Counted from the stretch's first letter, positions 22,901 to 32,451 are shown. The stretch: 32,451 nucleotides of DNA from Mnemiopsis leidyi (GCA_000226015.1 JH153156.1:245043-277493), one strand, 5' to 3'. Notes: generated by a model from the letters alone, not told the origin. Numbers and translations are program-made.

Positions 22901-24148
22901 ACATACCGATAGTTTTTATTAGTTTCTGAAAATGACATTCTAACTTAACAAAGGACATTGACTCTTGTTGATATGTTGGGTAAATTGTAAACATATTACA
23001 AATTTATTTATTACAAGTTTATTACAAATTGTAAACATCTCGGGTTTGCAGTCCGCACTTGGTCACGATAAAACTCGCGAAGAGCATGACAAACATAATA
23101 AACTGCCCTACATTAAATCTCTCCACGTTCTAACCAAGCCACATTTCTTAAATTCCAACTGTGTGACACAAGATAAGTTAGCTTGAAATAGGACAACTTG
23201 GCTCTACTCACCCTGCTCACCAGCATATCTAACATCTTAAAGTGGAAGTTGCACTTCCGCCCGGTATTGGACCGTGAAATAACCAGATGAGCTGCAACTG
23301 GCACCAGAAGTATAGATACACCTCGCTGAGCTGATGTCTTGTCAACGTTATCAGTACAATATGACAGATATTACTCTGCCGTACATTCACACCATCACGT
23401 CATCGCATTACCATTATGATTACATTTTCGTGTCGTGCTATGAAATATGTTGAGTTTTATCACTGGAACTACTTATTCAAGATTAATAATTCTAATCTAA
23501 AATTTGTAAGGTAGATACAGAATCAAAATGTCCTGTTGAACCGTTGTCAAATGGGAATTTAGGTTGAGAATTGTAACGAAGAATGATAAATTTTCTGCAG
23601 TAACTGTAGCGGTTAAGCCCCGGATTGAGTTCTGATTTTAAGGGGTAATATTACAGTCTAGATGATGTAATGTTAGGTGCAGCTTATTCCTCCTCACTGG
23701 AATGTAAAATGTAGGACTTCATACTCCCTCACAGTTGCTAGGTAGGAATTGTATGTGGAAGTTATGGTTCCACAATTTTGTAGAGTTTTCCTTCCTATTC
23801 TCTAACTCTCTAACACTCGCTGTGTTTCAGTACATTGTCGCCTTTGCTCGTCACACAGACGGACGGGAAAACCACGCTGGTATGATCATCACATACGAGA
23901 TACCGCGCAAGAAGTTCAGCGACAAACAGCGCATGACGCGCTCCATGACAAAGCCTCCTTCCTCAACCCCCAAGTTTAACCAGATCTCAATTCACGACGA
24001 GATGCCGATAAATATTGCCCGGTTTGGACACTTGCCCTGGCAAGGTACCGTTATAGGAACTTGCTCAGGTAAACTTTATCTCATGCGCGTCGGACCAAGG
24101 CAGATTCAGCTGGACGCAGTGTCGGAACCTGGTTCTAACTCCTCGTAG
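16901..24148 (+). CDS. AMBRA1: AMBRA1 autophagy/ubiquitin-ligase scaffold (ten exons)
   Basis: Exons: 16901-17025, 17206-17307, 17420-17618, 17769-17938, 18210-18457, 21666-22085, 22232-22300, 22422-22525, 22661-22852 and 23831-24148. Every phase matches and the sum is 649 codons with the stop, about half of human AMBRA1 (near 1300 aa). The N-terminus has KLIGGLVEDK, then WD40 blades with AFSHDGTLVASTHADHTIRV, RGHVRSPISLQFHP, LASGCLAGQVFLWNL, IAFHPNGRHLVA and VLFDPYGRYLVTAI (to about 218). A basic, then Ser/Pro-rich linker follows (219-440). The C-terminal block (VQVWDF, NLQVSPDGSFVCLV, YLTVYSLSP, INIARFGHLPWQGTVIGTCSGKLYLM) corresponds to the family's C-terminal WD segment, which completes the propeller. 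AMBRA1 acts in autophagy initiation and as a DDB1-CUL4 receptor. Intron 5 contains an antisense NTPase pseudogene. The start is preceded by CTTGCTAG five bases upstream; a further 5' exon is possible. Confidence 0.92.
18760..20732 (-). pseudogene. Decayed SF1-type P-loop NTPase gene inside AMBRA1 intron 5
   Basis: Coding-like sequence runs from an acceptor-like TTTTGCAG near 20733 to a TAA at 18760. The last 1.3 kb is open: LTAEQ, Walker A GPAGAGKS (about 19910-19933), Walker B-like CCLFIDDLHG (about 19570-19600), LSSNLRNT, and the SF1 motif-VI position LYLALSCARVF (about 18893-18920), where the usual SRAR arginine is Cys. This architecture resembles Schlafen/DUF2075-type helicase-like NTPases; I cannot name the family. 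Upstream, three faults break the frame: a one-base shift near 20560, an in-frame TAG at 20252-20254, and another shift near 20045. Splicing could bypass the TAG (donor near 20340, acceptor near 20240, same phase), but the candidate sites are poor. A pseudogene is likeliest; sequencing indels are the alternative. It lies wholly inside the AMBRA1 intron in antisense orientation. Confidence 0.65.
20733..21282. other. AMBRA1 intron 5 sequence upstream of the pseudogene
   Basis: A/T-rich, without a recognisable exon on either strand. It includes two similar phrases TTATGCGAAAATACCTGT and TTATGCAAAAATACCTGT near 21035-21068 (a short tandem duplication). An upstream exon of the antisense gene might have been here but none is visible. 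Confidence 0.45.
21283..21512. repeat. CACGTG-rich minisatellite in AMBRA1 intron 5
   Basis: About eleven units of 20-21 bp of the form CACGTGCGGTGTCACGGATAC, alternating between GGTATCACGTG and GGATACCACGTG joints. I count twelve exact CACGTG palindromes, two of them within GTCACGTGAT. CACGTG is the core site of bHLH-leucine-zipper factors (USF, MYC/MAX, and the MiT/TFE group whose CLEAR site is GTCACGTGAC). The array ends about 150 bp before the sixth AMBRA1 exon. Whether it binds anything is unknown. Confidence 0.85.
22306..22364. promoter_or_regulatory. Second CACGTG cluster at the start of AMBRA1 intron 7
   Basis: Starting five bases after the intron 7 donor, the wording TATCACGTGTAATGTCACG repeats loosely, with three exact CACGTG sites and two near matches in 60 bp. 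It uses the same TRTCACGTG phrase as the minisatellite at 21283-21512, 800 bp upstream. It may be a small offshoot of that repeat or a binding cluster. Confidence 0.4.
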
Positions 24149-26272
24149 CCCAGGAGTGGAGTCCTGCACGCAGGACTGGGGTTTAACTCTGGATGTATGA
24201 TCTTGATAGTGCTGGTCAAGGAACAATGACAGAAGGACAGATCTTGACCTTGTTTTAACGTTACTCCGCAAGCTTTTGAGTCACTTTTCTGGGAAGTTTC
24301 GATTTGGTGATGTTATCTGAAGAAAGAGCAAATGTAATCATTGGTATATATTCGTATTTCTGTACCATGAATTTTTTATGACCAGTGAACGAACTAAATT
24401 GCTATTGCGATTGCTATTTCTAAATTCTTGTCACAAGCCTTGAACATCAATCCTAACAAATGTATACACATTATGCAGTGTTAGGTCAATTTCTTTTTCG
24501 TTTCAAGTTTCCCTGTTCATTAATGACATTTAAAATTTTAACATGTGATTAATGATTTATTTTCTTAGCTTTGAAGTGAATTTTGATATTTGTTAATACT
24601 TCGGTACTAGAATTTTCGAACCCGGGGCGGTCATCGAAAATGCTTTTTCAGCTTTTATTAACTAAGTTAGTCTAAATTATTACTTGAATACCAGGGGCTA
24701 AATCATGCTACCATCTACATGATATTCAACATGTAAAGCTGTATTTGCTTTTTATTCGCCATCAATGAAGGAACAGCCAGGTTTCTTTTTTACATTTTTG
24801 CAAAAAAACAATTTCGAAAAAACCAGAACAACTTTGCCCGCAGCGCACCTTATTCCCACCAATCATTGAGGTTGTTGTCTTCAATAGGATATTATGATGC
24901 TCTTCTATGCGGCAGGTGTTTCCAACAAGTCATTGTGGGAACTAAGTTGAGCTTCAGATAAAATTTCCTAAAATTTCAGGTGCAGAACATGTGTTCAGAT
25001 AGGGTTTCCTACAATTTTAGGTTTAAAACATGACTTCCAGATCAGTCAGGGTATCAGTCAAGTACGTGTTTTTTCCGTCTGCATTTTGACGGAGCGCGGA
25101 GGTTTCAGCTTTCTGTAATGAAAGAAGTTTGTCAAAGCTACGTATCGAGCCTATACATGCACATAATATATCATATGATTGGGTTTAGCTTTAGATAATA
25201 GTTTTCTTGAGGTACAGTAACTTACCGCCAGTCATTGAACAGTTTCTAATACTTGAAATCAGAATGTACTTTTGTTTCAATCAAGTACAAGTTTCAATCA
25301 GTACATTCAGCTAAGTAGCCTAACCTCTTCATAGTTATGCAATATAGTAAAGACTCTAAATTTTGCCTAATATAACGGCTCCTTGAACCTGACGTGATTA
25401 TACCTTATTTGGGCATAGCTAAATCTATAAATGTTAATGACACTGCTTTTAGTCACGCTTTAAGTATCACTGGGAATCGAACAGAGAGATTGCCATACTT
25501 GGTAACGTAGTTTCAATCTACAACTTCCTTTTTTGGAATTTCCGCTCTTTACCTGTTGTCCCTGTCACACTAGTTTCTCCCTTTGTTAACAAAAACAAAT
25601 GTTAAGTTAAAAAGTTATCCAAGGTCCCTCTTACAACAACAAGAAAGTCCGGTTCTTGTTTCACTAACTACTAATAGAGATTAAACACCCCAAAATAGGG
25701 GGTAGGTTTTGCATTGATGATCTGTTCCTGATGTCTGCAAAGATTATACCCGACAGTCCCAACCGACAGACTGTAACTGACAGTATACTGACTGATGACA
25801 GAGTCGAAGGACTGAGAAGGAGAAGGTTGAGAATCAACTCCTGATTTTTCAACTAAGGGTGTGAGGGAGAGGGTTTGTGAAAACGTTGTAAAATGTGTGT
25901 GTCCGAGCAAAACTTCGGTCTTTTCTCTCAACCTAGCTTTACAATTTACGTTCTTCCCATGTTGATGTTTAAATGGCTGAATGAGACGCAATATACGAGC
26001 TTTAAGACCCCGATATATATCATCTATTTGTTCATGACATGATTTTCTTTACTATATTTTATAGAAGTTTGAATGTTTAGCTGATACCTGACAATATCGT
26101 TGGATTTGGAGAATAACTGGAAATTTTTCTAAACTTTCATGAGTCACGGTATTTCGTGTTTGATGTATTTCTACATAGCTACTTAGGTACAATTTAATTG
26201 GAGGACATTTCAATTATAATTTTTACTGTACATTGTGCTGCACAGTTCTTCTTTTATTTCAACGATTTTTTC

Positions 26273-26350
26273 TGCACAGGTTGATTTATCAGTGTTGTTC
26301 AATGTTGTTCTACACAGGTTGACTTATTGGTGTTGTTCAATGTTGTGTGT
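26273..26350. repeat. Two-copy imperfect tandem repeat, period 38 bp
   Basis: CACAGGTTGATTTATCAGTG followed by TTGTTCAATGTTGT recurs 38 bases later as CACAGGTTGACTTATTGGTG plus the same tail. A few substitutions separate the copies. No function apparent. Confidence 0.75.
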
Positions 26351-27406
26351 GTTTGATTTAGGGTTGATTTAAGCTCTATTTGTATGCATTAACTTTACTA
26401 AATCATATGAGTTAAAAGATTTTGATAATTTTGGTTTTGTTCAGAAAAAAAGTTAATATTTATTCGAGTGAAAGAGTGAAGTGTCTTTGTCAAATTTGCA
26501 CATTGCACGAATTGCATTTAAAATTACCCTATTTTATTATACAAATATTGTACTTTAATTGTACTTTTATTACAAGAAAACCAACACGACCGTTCAAATC
26601 AAGTGTGTCAGTGTTTAAACGTATATATTACGCTGATTGTTTTCAGCTGATATGATATTTCTATTCCTTGGTTCACTTACGTGGGTTTCTTAACTGATTC
26701 TGCTCGAAATTTTTAATTATTTTGCTGTTTTTGCTGCACGAGAATTTAGGCCTGTTTTGCGGGGTTTGGGTTTCTAAATGTTACAGTTTATAGACGATGT
26801 CACGTACAATTTGCAGGAAATAGATTGTATCACGAAAGTGGAAGTATTTTGAGAAAATTTCAGAGAAAAACTTTTAGTTGACACCTGGTAGATCTAAGAT
26901 AAAACCTTCCAATGTTTTTAAGACCGCCATAAATGAATCCTAGCTCTTATGCTTCAGAATGCAGAACATGACATGGTCTGTTTCAGTGTTCCTCAACTTA
27001 ATTCTTGTATCATCCGATCCACTGCACTTCTTGTTTCCATAATTCTGCTGTGTTTTCTTGTGCAGCTGCCAAAAGAAGGGCCCCCAGATTAGAATAAATA
27101 AGCTACCTACATAAACATGGCATGGTGCGTCTTTTTGAACAGTACTAGATATTGTTTACAGTAAATTGTTTTGAAATTGGTTTACCCCATCCTTACATTT
27201 CGACCATTGTCAATCACATTTCGTTATGTGACGTTTGAGAAAGGAACCATCTAGAATTCTGTTGTATTTACTGTACATTTAGTAAAGCTTTTGTTACGAG
27301 TAATTTTGTATTGAACAGAAATAATGCGACCTAATATGTAACTTTAACGATATGATATATTTACCTGCTAGTATTACTGTGTTACACACTCTACCATGTG
27401 GTATAG

Positions 27407-27439
27407 CATTATCATTATCATTATCATTATCATTATCAT
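27407..27439. repeat. (CATTAT)n microsatellite
   Basis: Five perfect CATTAT units and a partial sixth. It lies about 140 bp upstream of the PDSS2 start codon, so it may fall in the promoter region. Confidence 0.9.
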
Positions 27440-27528
27440 ATTATTTCTCATAAAATAGTTCCACACCTTCACAATCCTCTCAAATCTCATTAACTTATCT
27501 GCTGACATTTCGTCACACTCAAGTAGTT

Positions 27529-27538
27529 GTCACGTGAT
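27529..27538. promoter_or_regulatory. E-box GTCACGTGAT upstream of PDSS2
   Basis: A GTCACGTGAT site 43-52 bases before the PDSS2 ATG. It is one base from the CLEAR consensus GTCACGTGAC and is a perfect CACGTG E-box. The same ten-base word occurs twice in the AMBRA1 intron minisatellite. A regulatory role is inferred only from sequence and position. Confidence 0.35.
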
Positions 27539-27580
27539 AGTTGCAATAAATCGTGACTCTAAAAACAAACAACCGCAGGA

Positions 27581-28786
27581 ATGTCAGTTTGCAGGTCTGT
27601 TTGTACGAGATTTTCTAGCAGCGCACTTCGAGTAAAGCCCACTCCTCCCAATCATTCCAAATATGGTCACGTTGATCATACCAAATATGGACATAGACTT
27701 ATCAGTGACGTCATGAGGAGGACCCTCTACACAAACAATACAGATTTTCCAGACGCGCTGCCTCACCTACCCCACATCGAGAAACTTGTCGACTCTCCCG
27801 TCACATTCCTCAGTATAGAATACTTACAGAACGATGAGATATTTTATCTCATGGAGAACATTCAGAAGTTGATTGGAACAAAACACCCCATAGTCGAATT
27901 TGGTGCGCAGACCTTACTTGGCTCTACCGGTACATTCAAGATACAGGGTCTGATAGCACTGCTCCTGGCACAGATAGTTAACACGAGCTCACACACCACA
28001 CTTTTATTGCGGGACCACACGGGAATCCTCCCCAAACAGCGCCGACTAGTGGAGGTGTGCGAGATGATTTCTACCGCGTTTTTCCTGCACGACAACATTG
28101 TTGGACTCAACAAAGTGAAGACAGACGAGCGACACAACATCCAGAAAGGAAACAAACTGTCTCTTCTGTTTGGGGACTATTTCTTAGCAACCGCCTGCTC
28201 CCAGTTAGCAACCATGGAGAATCCTAATGTTGTAAACTCAGTGTCCCGCGCGATCGCGCACAATGTAGAGGGACGGTTTTGGTTAGAAACTATCAACACA
28301 GCATCGCCACCAACACTTGATGAGCTATCGTATTATTGTAGTCTGCGTCATGGCGCGTTGTTGTCAAGTTGTTGTTACTCCGCAGCGCTTCTATCCGGAC
28401 TTGATTCTGACACGGCTTCCTCATTGCGGATGTTTGGTGATTTTGTCGGACAAGCCATCCATCTGAAGAGTGAAATATTTGCAACTGAAACGAGTAACAT
28501 TGGACCTGAGAGTCTAAGTTCCTATCCGTACATCGCTGCAGCAAGGTACTTACATCAGCAGGGTAAAGATGATCTGTTGGACAATGCTGCAGGACTGAAT
28601 GAAGAGAGAGTTAAGAAAATCATTAACTTGGGCTATGGATTAGATTTCACCGCTGAGCAATGCGAGTTGTACTGCAATAAAGCCCTGCAATCGCTGAAAC
28701 AGTTGAATTCGAGTGATGAGTTGACACAGAATTTAGCTAAAGTTGTCATGGATATCAAGTCTGCTAAACCTATTTATACTGCTTGA
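27581..28786 (+). CDS. PDSS2: Decaprenyl diphosphate synthase subunit 2, intronless
   Basis: One open frame of 401 aa (human 399). The first 35 residues are basic and Ser/Arg-rich, like a mitochondrial presequence. The fold markers of the non-catalytic polyprenyl synthase subunit follow: SPVTFLSIEYLQNDEI, LIGTKHPIVEFGAQTLL, LQGLIALLLAQI-type helix, QRRLVEVCEMISTAFFLHDN, GNKLSLLFGDYFLATACSQLA, SLRHGALLSSCCYSAALL and a C-terminal YCNKALQSLKQL. The first aspartate-rich DDxxD motif is reduced to HDNIV and the second is absent, as is typical of PDSS2, which needs the catalytic partner PDSS1. The heteromer makes the isoprenoid tail of ubiquinone in mitochondria. The vertebrate gene has several introns, so the lack of introns here suggests a retrocopy or intron loss. 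The ATG follows CCGCAGGA, with an AG two bases before it. Confidence 0.94.
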   Translation: MSVCRSVCTRFSSSALRVKPTPPNHSKYGHVDHTKYGHRLISDVMRRTLYTNNTDFPDALPHLPHIEKLVDSPVTFLSIEYLQNDEIFYLMENIQKLIGTKHPIVEFGAQTLLGSTGTFKIQGLIALLLAQIVNTSSHTTLLLRDHTGILPKQRRLVEVCEMISTAFFLHDNIVGLNKVKTDERHNIQKGNKLSLLFGDYFLATACSQLATMENPNVVNSVSRAIAHNVEGRFWLETINTASPPTLDELSYYCSLRHGALLSSCCYSAALLSGLDSDTASSLRMFGDFVGQAIHLKSEIFATETSNIGPESLSSYPYIAAARYLHQQGKDDLLDNAAGLNEERVKKIINLGYGLDFTAEQCELYCNKALQSLKQLNSSDELTQNLAKVVMDIKSAKPIYTA

Positions 28787-29364
28787 GTTTGTTTTCTGTT
28801 ATGTTTTGGTATTTTGATTATTTGCGTTACTTTTTCTAAGATACCTGTCACAATGTTTCTACTAATGCCAAATGTTAACATATCAGAAAATGTGTGAGTA
28901 CTGATAAGAATTTGTAAGCCTTAGCAAAACTGGAAAATAAGATTTAAACGAGGAATGTTCTATCTTCTAATCGTAAATAGGTCAATTGACCACGTGACAG
29001 TTATAGGTGCGATTTACGAAGTGCTATCTCAAATAAGAACTCACGTGACATGACCTAGGTTACACTACTGACTGCCACATTGGACACAGTACAATTCATG
29101 CGTAAATCTTCTTAAAGGGAACGCGCGCCTCGATTTGGTAAAAGGAAAGAGTTTTTCAGCATCCAGTCGCTGCGTGTGTGACTCACGTGCGCGCGTGCTA
29201 GAATGAGTTAAATTAAACACTAATGTACCATTGAATCAGAAATTTTCAATTTATTCTCAGTTGTATGCTCCCTCGTCTCATAACACCTAGAGTAGGGGGA
29301 AATAGAGGATGATTGAGTTTTCTGTACCATACTGTTAGTCAAAAGTTAAATAATTCGCTGACAA
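28787..29364. other. Non-coding region downstream of PDSS2
   Basis: PDSS2 3' UTR and intergenic sequence between convergent genes. It contains three further CACGTG words (28991, 29042 and about 29183) and a CG-rich patch near 29120-29200, but no exon. Confidence 0.45.
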
Positions 29365-29450
29365 GGCGAGACGTTGCCTAGCCCTGCTGCCGCGAAGCGG
29401 CAGCCTCCGGAGCGCGGCGGCGTGGCCGCCCGGGTCACACAGTGAGACAA
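29365..29450 (+). mobile_element. Short hairpin element, copy C (divergent)
   Basis: Shares AGACGTTGCCT and the perfect hairpin core CCTGCTGCCGCGAAGCGGCAG with copy B, in the orientation of copy A. Its right half differs: after GCAGCC it has CTCCGGAG and a second inverted repeat GGCGGCGTGGCCGCC. Ends are uncertain. Possible flanking repeats (GCTGACAAGG left, ACTAGACAAAGG right) match only imperfectly, so insertion here is less certain than for copies A and B. Confidence 0.55.
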
Positions 29451-29982
29451 ACTAGACAAAGGTATGATTTCAATAAGAGTTAACTGATTAACTATGAATT
29501 ATACACAATAGCAATACAATTTAGTTATAAATACTTAACTTCTCGTACACTTTCAATATAGAATCAGTCCGGTTCAACGTCAAATTTCTCGGATCGTGGT
29601 ATTCTTTGAGCCGAAAGTTTTGTTTTTAAATTTGTTTAACAGAAAACACACTAAAACGTATTAACTATTTAATAGAAGAGATAATGGTCGAAAACAGATT
29701 AATTAGCCGTAGATGAAAGTCGATGTGAAATAAAACTGCGACCAAGGCAAAATGTGGCCCACTACCCGTTAATTCAATTCACCCAATTTCATGTGACAGT
29801 TCATCTTCGATAATTGATGCCAAACAATGTCCAGAGATCTGTAACTAAAACAACCAGTATGTCGCGTCAAAATCCAGTTTCTATGTAGACTGACACTGGA
29901 CTTGCCTTAGAATAGACCAGAAGAACACCGACGCAATTCAAACTCCAGGAGAACATTCCAAACCCGTATCTATAAATTACGA
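29451..29982. other. Non-coding region past the ESCO stop codon
   Basis: A/T-rich. It should contain the ESCO 3' UTR on the minus strand. No other gene or RNA recognised. Confidence 0.45.
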
Positions 29983-32451
29983 TCATCTGTATATGAGGAA
30001 GTTTGGAGTTCCACAGTAGGTCTGAGCAAACATTCTTCCGTTTTCAGTGGGGTCGCTGAACGCTATCTTCACTTTAGAGATCGTACATCCGAACACCAAG
30101 TTAGCCCTGAAATTAGGAAATGTCACAAATAAATAGACTCAATGTAAACGTTCACAAACACATAAGTTCGGTGCAGAGTTGTGAAGTATGCGGATTTGGG
30201 AGGTTTCATTTAAGTACAACAAGAATTCCCAGTCACCTGACACAGTCCATTAACCGCGAGGCAATCTTCTTTCTCCTACACTGTTTAAACACCCACAATC
30301 TGCTTATCCCACACACTGCCTTCATCGCTACATCGTCAGATTTGAGAAGAGGTGCTTTTCCCGTCTCGTCAGGTTCGTGGGCAGATACACATGGGTAGCC
30401 CTGGAATGTGGGGTGTTTTACTCGAACAGTACCTTGGGTATAAATACTTGTTTAGATAATCGTTGTACTGTTTATTCCCAGCAGCTTGTAAGAAACAATA
30501 CGCAGTTTTTATAGACCTACCTTCTCGATGTGTTCAACAAAAGCAGCAGCAATAACTTTGTTAGCGTTGGAGATGTAGAGGAAGGCTTGGAGCTCCTTTC
30601 CAGGTACTGGGTTCTGGTTTCTGTCGGTAATACCCAGGTCGATATCCACTACTTCCCTCACTTCTTCCATCTGTAGCGTTGTTGATTAGACGTGAAGATA
30701 CAAAATGTCTGAGGGGTTTCAGGTTGAATTACACTTGTAATTTATATTGAAATGAGGGGCTTACCTTTTTGACGTGAGATTTAGGATCGTGTTGGTTGAC
30801 GAGTATAATTCTACCGTCGTGGTATTCCTCCACCACTCTCTCTGTTTTCCAGCCCTGGATAAATTAATGATTACAGTATCTATTGAGATTCTCTTTACAC
30901 TTACATAAACCATTGTAATTGAGAAAGAAATTCGAGACGGTAACGATAAAGCACGCTAATCGCTAGCACGCATACTTACGGAGAAGGAGCTGGCTTTGAG
31001 GAATCTCTTGTGGTATTTGTTGTGGTTTTGTTCGTCGTCTGGGACAGCGTGATTGTAGACCATGCCACACTGAGTACATTGTGTAGGCTCCACTTTCTGA
31101 CCTACATCCTGCAAAAACAAACATGTGGCGTTAAAATTGAGCGGGAAGACGCCTCTAGACGCGCGTTGTTTTGCGCGCAGCTCAATTGATCGGACTTTGT
31201 GGTTTCCATAACAAAATCGCGAAAAGTTGGAGTTGTCGGCACTTAAAGTGACGCGCGCAGCTAAGACTCTGCTGTCTTGGTCGTGTTAATAATATTTAAG
31301 CAGAAAGGAGTCAGCAAATTAATAATTATTATTTTGGAAAACAGCACATAGAGACACAGACATACCAGAGTCATTTGCTCTAGTTTGCTCTGTTTAGTTT
31401 CACTCCGCTCCTTCTTAGGAGCACCACGTTTTCTCTTTGCCGCCGGAGGTTGCTGAGCCCCGGCTCCGGACCACACCGAATATTCCCAGTCCGCTTTTGT
31501 CTCTTCCGCCGGACGGGATTTAACAAATCCGTCACTGTAGTCAGTTATCTTACGGTTTGATCTCTTGTGGGTGTTTTTGATAACGCACTCCTGAAAAGGT
31601 AAGATGCTGTAGTGCGAAAATGATAAAGAAAGAAGGGTATACCAAATGCTTTAACCTTAAATTCGACTGATGTTCTTAAAATAGCATGAAGATACCATGA
31701 GATAGCATGAAGATACTTTCAAATTCTGCGATTTTATGTAAAACACATTCTCTATTTGTCTTCAAGAGTCAAGTCTACACCGAACAGTAAACCACGCTAA
31801 CCTTATCATTAGATTTTCTAGCAGCAGATGCACCATTGCTAACAGTCAAGTCACTCTTCTTCATCTTCACGGCAACATATTTGGTGGGAGCCATTACTTC
31901 TGGTTCTGGTTTCAAGTTCGTGATAATATCTCCTGTGTCTGCTGTGTGTTCTGTAGCTGTCTTGTCGAAGTCTGGCACTATTGTGTCGCTCTGCTGTGGA
32001 GTTAGGGAAGGTAAGTATACGTGAACAATCAATAGTGCAGTAGTTGAACAACTGTACTTTCAAGTTCGATCCATCTACCGACAGTAATATAGATTCCAAG
32101 TACTAACTTTTTCTAATAAGTTAATAATGGACAAATAATTCACTCAAAAAAGGTGTTCTGAAGTGTTTACTGGAAACACTTGGCAGCTGAATGGACTTAA
32201 ACTGGTTGATGCAAAATACCAACTATTCAGCTTAATCAGCTACCTGATGTTCGGGAGGAGCTAAGATAAAGAGATCAGCGTTAGACAGAGCTAAATCAGC
32301 TACCTGATGTTCGGGAGGAGCTAAGATAAAGAGATCAGCGTTAGACAGAGCTAAATCAGCTACCTGATGTTCGGGAGGAGCTAAGATAAAGAGATCAGCG
32401 TTAGACAGAGCTAAATCAGCTACCTGATGGTTCGGGAGGAGCTAAGATAAA
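29983..32451 (-). CDS. ESCO: ESCO1/2-type cohesin acetyltransferase, C-terminal exons (5' end outside the window)
   Basis: Exons, 5' to 3': (beyond window)-32244, 31802-31993, 31366-31590, 30980-31108, 30765-30854, 30521-30670, 30237-30400 and 29983-30106; phases agree. A disordered N-terminal part with a basic nuclear-localisation-like [13 protein letters not shown] precedes the ESCO zinc finger DVGQK...CTQCGMVY...PDDEQNH...YHKRFL (C2H2). After it come [19 protein letters not shown] and the GNAT acetyltransferase core: [24 protein letters not shown] (acetyl-CoA-binding loop), [19 protein letters not shown] and TPNFLIYR at the end. The family acetylates SMC3 in S phase and so establishes sister-chromatid cohesion. 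The first visible exon lies in a 60-bp tandem array at the window edge, so the N-terminus cannot be judged. ESCO1 versus ESCO2 cannot be decided. Confidence 0.93.
32235..32451. repeat. 60-bp tandem array in an ESCO upstream exon
   Basis: Four near-identical copies (the last partial) of a unit starting AATCAGCTACCTGATG, period exactly 60. On the minus strand it reads in frame as a 20-residue repeat, [20 protein letters not shown], each copy holding CAG|GTAGCT, a usable splice donor. The copy nearest the window edge has one extra G (32430 region), which breaks that frame. Either a real in-frame expansion or an assembly artefact at a sequence end. Confidence 0.85.

Larger units (their letters stand above)
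24149..27528. other. Long non-coding region between AMBRA1 and PDSS2
   Basis: About 3.4 kb with no exon I can support. It begins with the AMBRA1 3' UTR. Visible structure: an imperfect 49-bp tandem pair near 24955-25045 (ATTTCCTAAAATTTCAGG / GTTTCCTACAATTTTAGG), and the repeats listed separately at 26273 and 27407. A minus-strand frame at 25671-25991 does not look like a protein. Confidence 0.5.

Noticed and set aside
25440..25540. Minus-strand GTTCGATTCCC, a good pol III B box
   Set aside because: No A box or cloverleaf can be found at the right distance upstream, so no tRNA or SINE can be supported.
25671..25991. Minus-strand open frame of 106 codons between AMBRA1 and PDSS2
   Set aside because: Its composition is low in domain-like pattern, it has no splice context or neighbour support, and I recognise nothing in it.

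Overview
This is eukaryotic, animal-type DNA. It is A/T-rich, most genes are split by GT-AG introns, and the recognisable proteins are animal ones (Integrator INTS2, the autophagy scaffold AMBRA1, ESCO cohesion acetyltransferase, PDSS2). One run of ten Ns marks an assembly gap. I cannot name the species. The mixture of intron-rich conserved genes, a divergent BTB protein, and splice-acceptor-like AGs placed right before several start codons would suit a non-bilaterian such as a hydrozoan or a ctenophore, but this is a weak inference.

Layout. 1-225: palindromic tandem repeat. 285-10964: a compact block of four minus-strand genes spaced by only 370-510 bp: an intronless BTB/POZ protein, INTS2 (nine exons), SQOR (eight exons, one with a GC donor) and an intronless SLX1 nuclease. 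10965-16900: a gene-poor, repeat-rich region with two copies of a 70-76 bp hairpin element flanked by 8-bp direct repeats, a LINE fragment cut by the N gap, several tandem duplications, and two tRNA-like sequences. 16901-24148: AMBRA1 on the plus strand in ten exons whose phases all agree (648 aa). Its 3.2-kb fifth intron holds, on the opposite strand, a decayed SF1-type P-loop NTPase gene and a CACGTG-rich minisatellite. 24149-27528: long non-coding stretch. 27581-28786: intronless PDSS2. 28787-29982: non-coding, with a third, more divergent hairpin element. 29983-32451: ESCO1/2 homologue on the minus strand, running off the window; its most upstream visible exon lies in a 60-bp tandem array.

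The genes do not form one pathway. INTS2 (nuclear snRNA/mRNA 3'-end processing), SLX1 (DNA junction resolution) and ESCO (sister-chromatid cohesion) are nuclear; SQOR and PDSS2 are mitochondrial and connect through ubiquinone (PDSS2 helps make its tail, SQOR reduces it); AMBRA1 acts in autophagy and as a DDB1-CUL4 substrate receptor. Exon boundaries were read by eye from splice-site phase and remembered protein families; nothing was aligned by computer.
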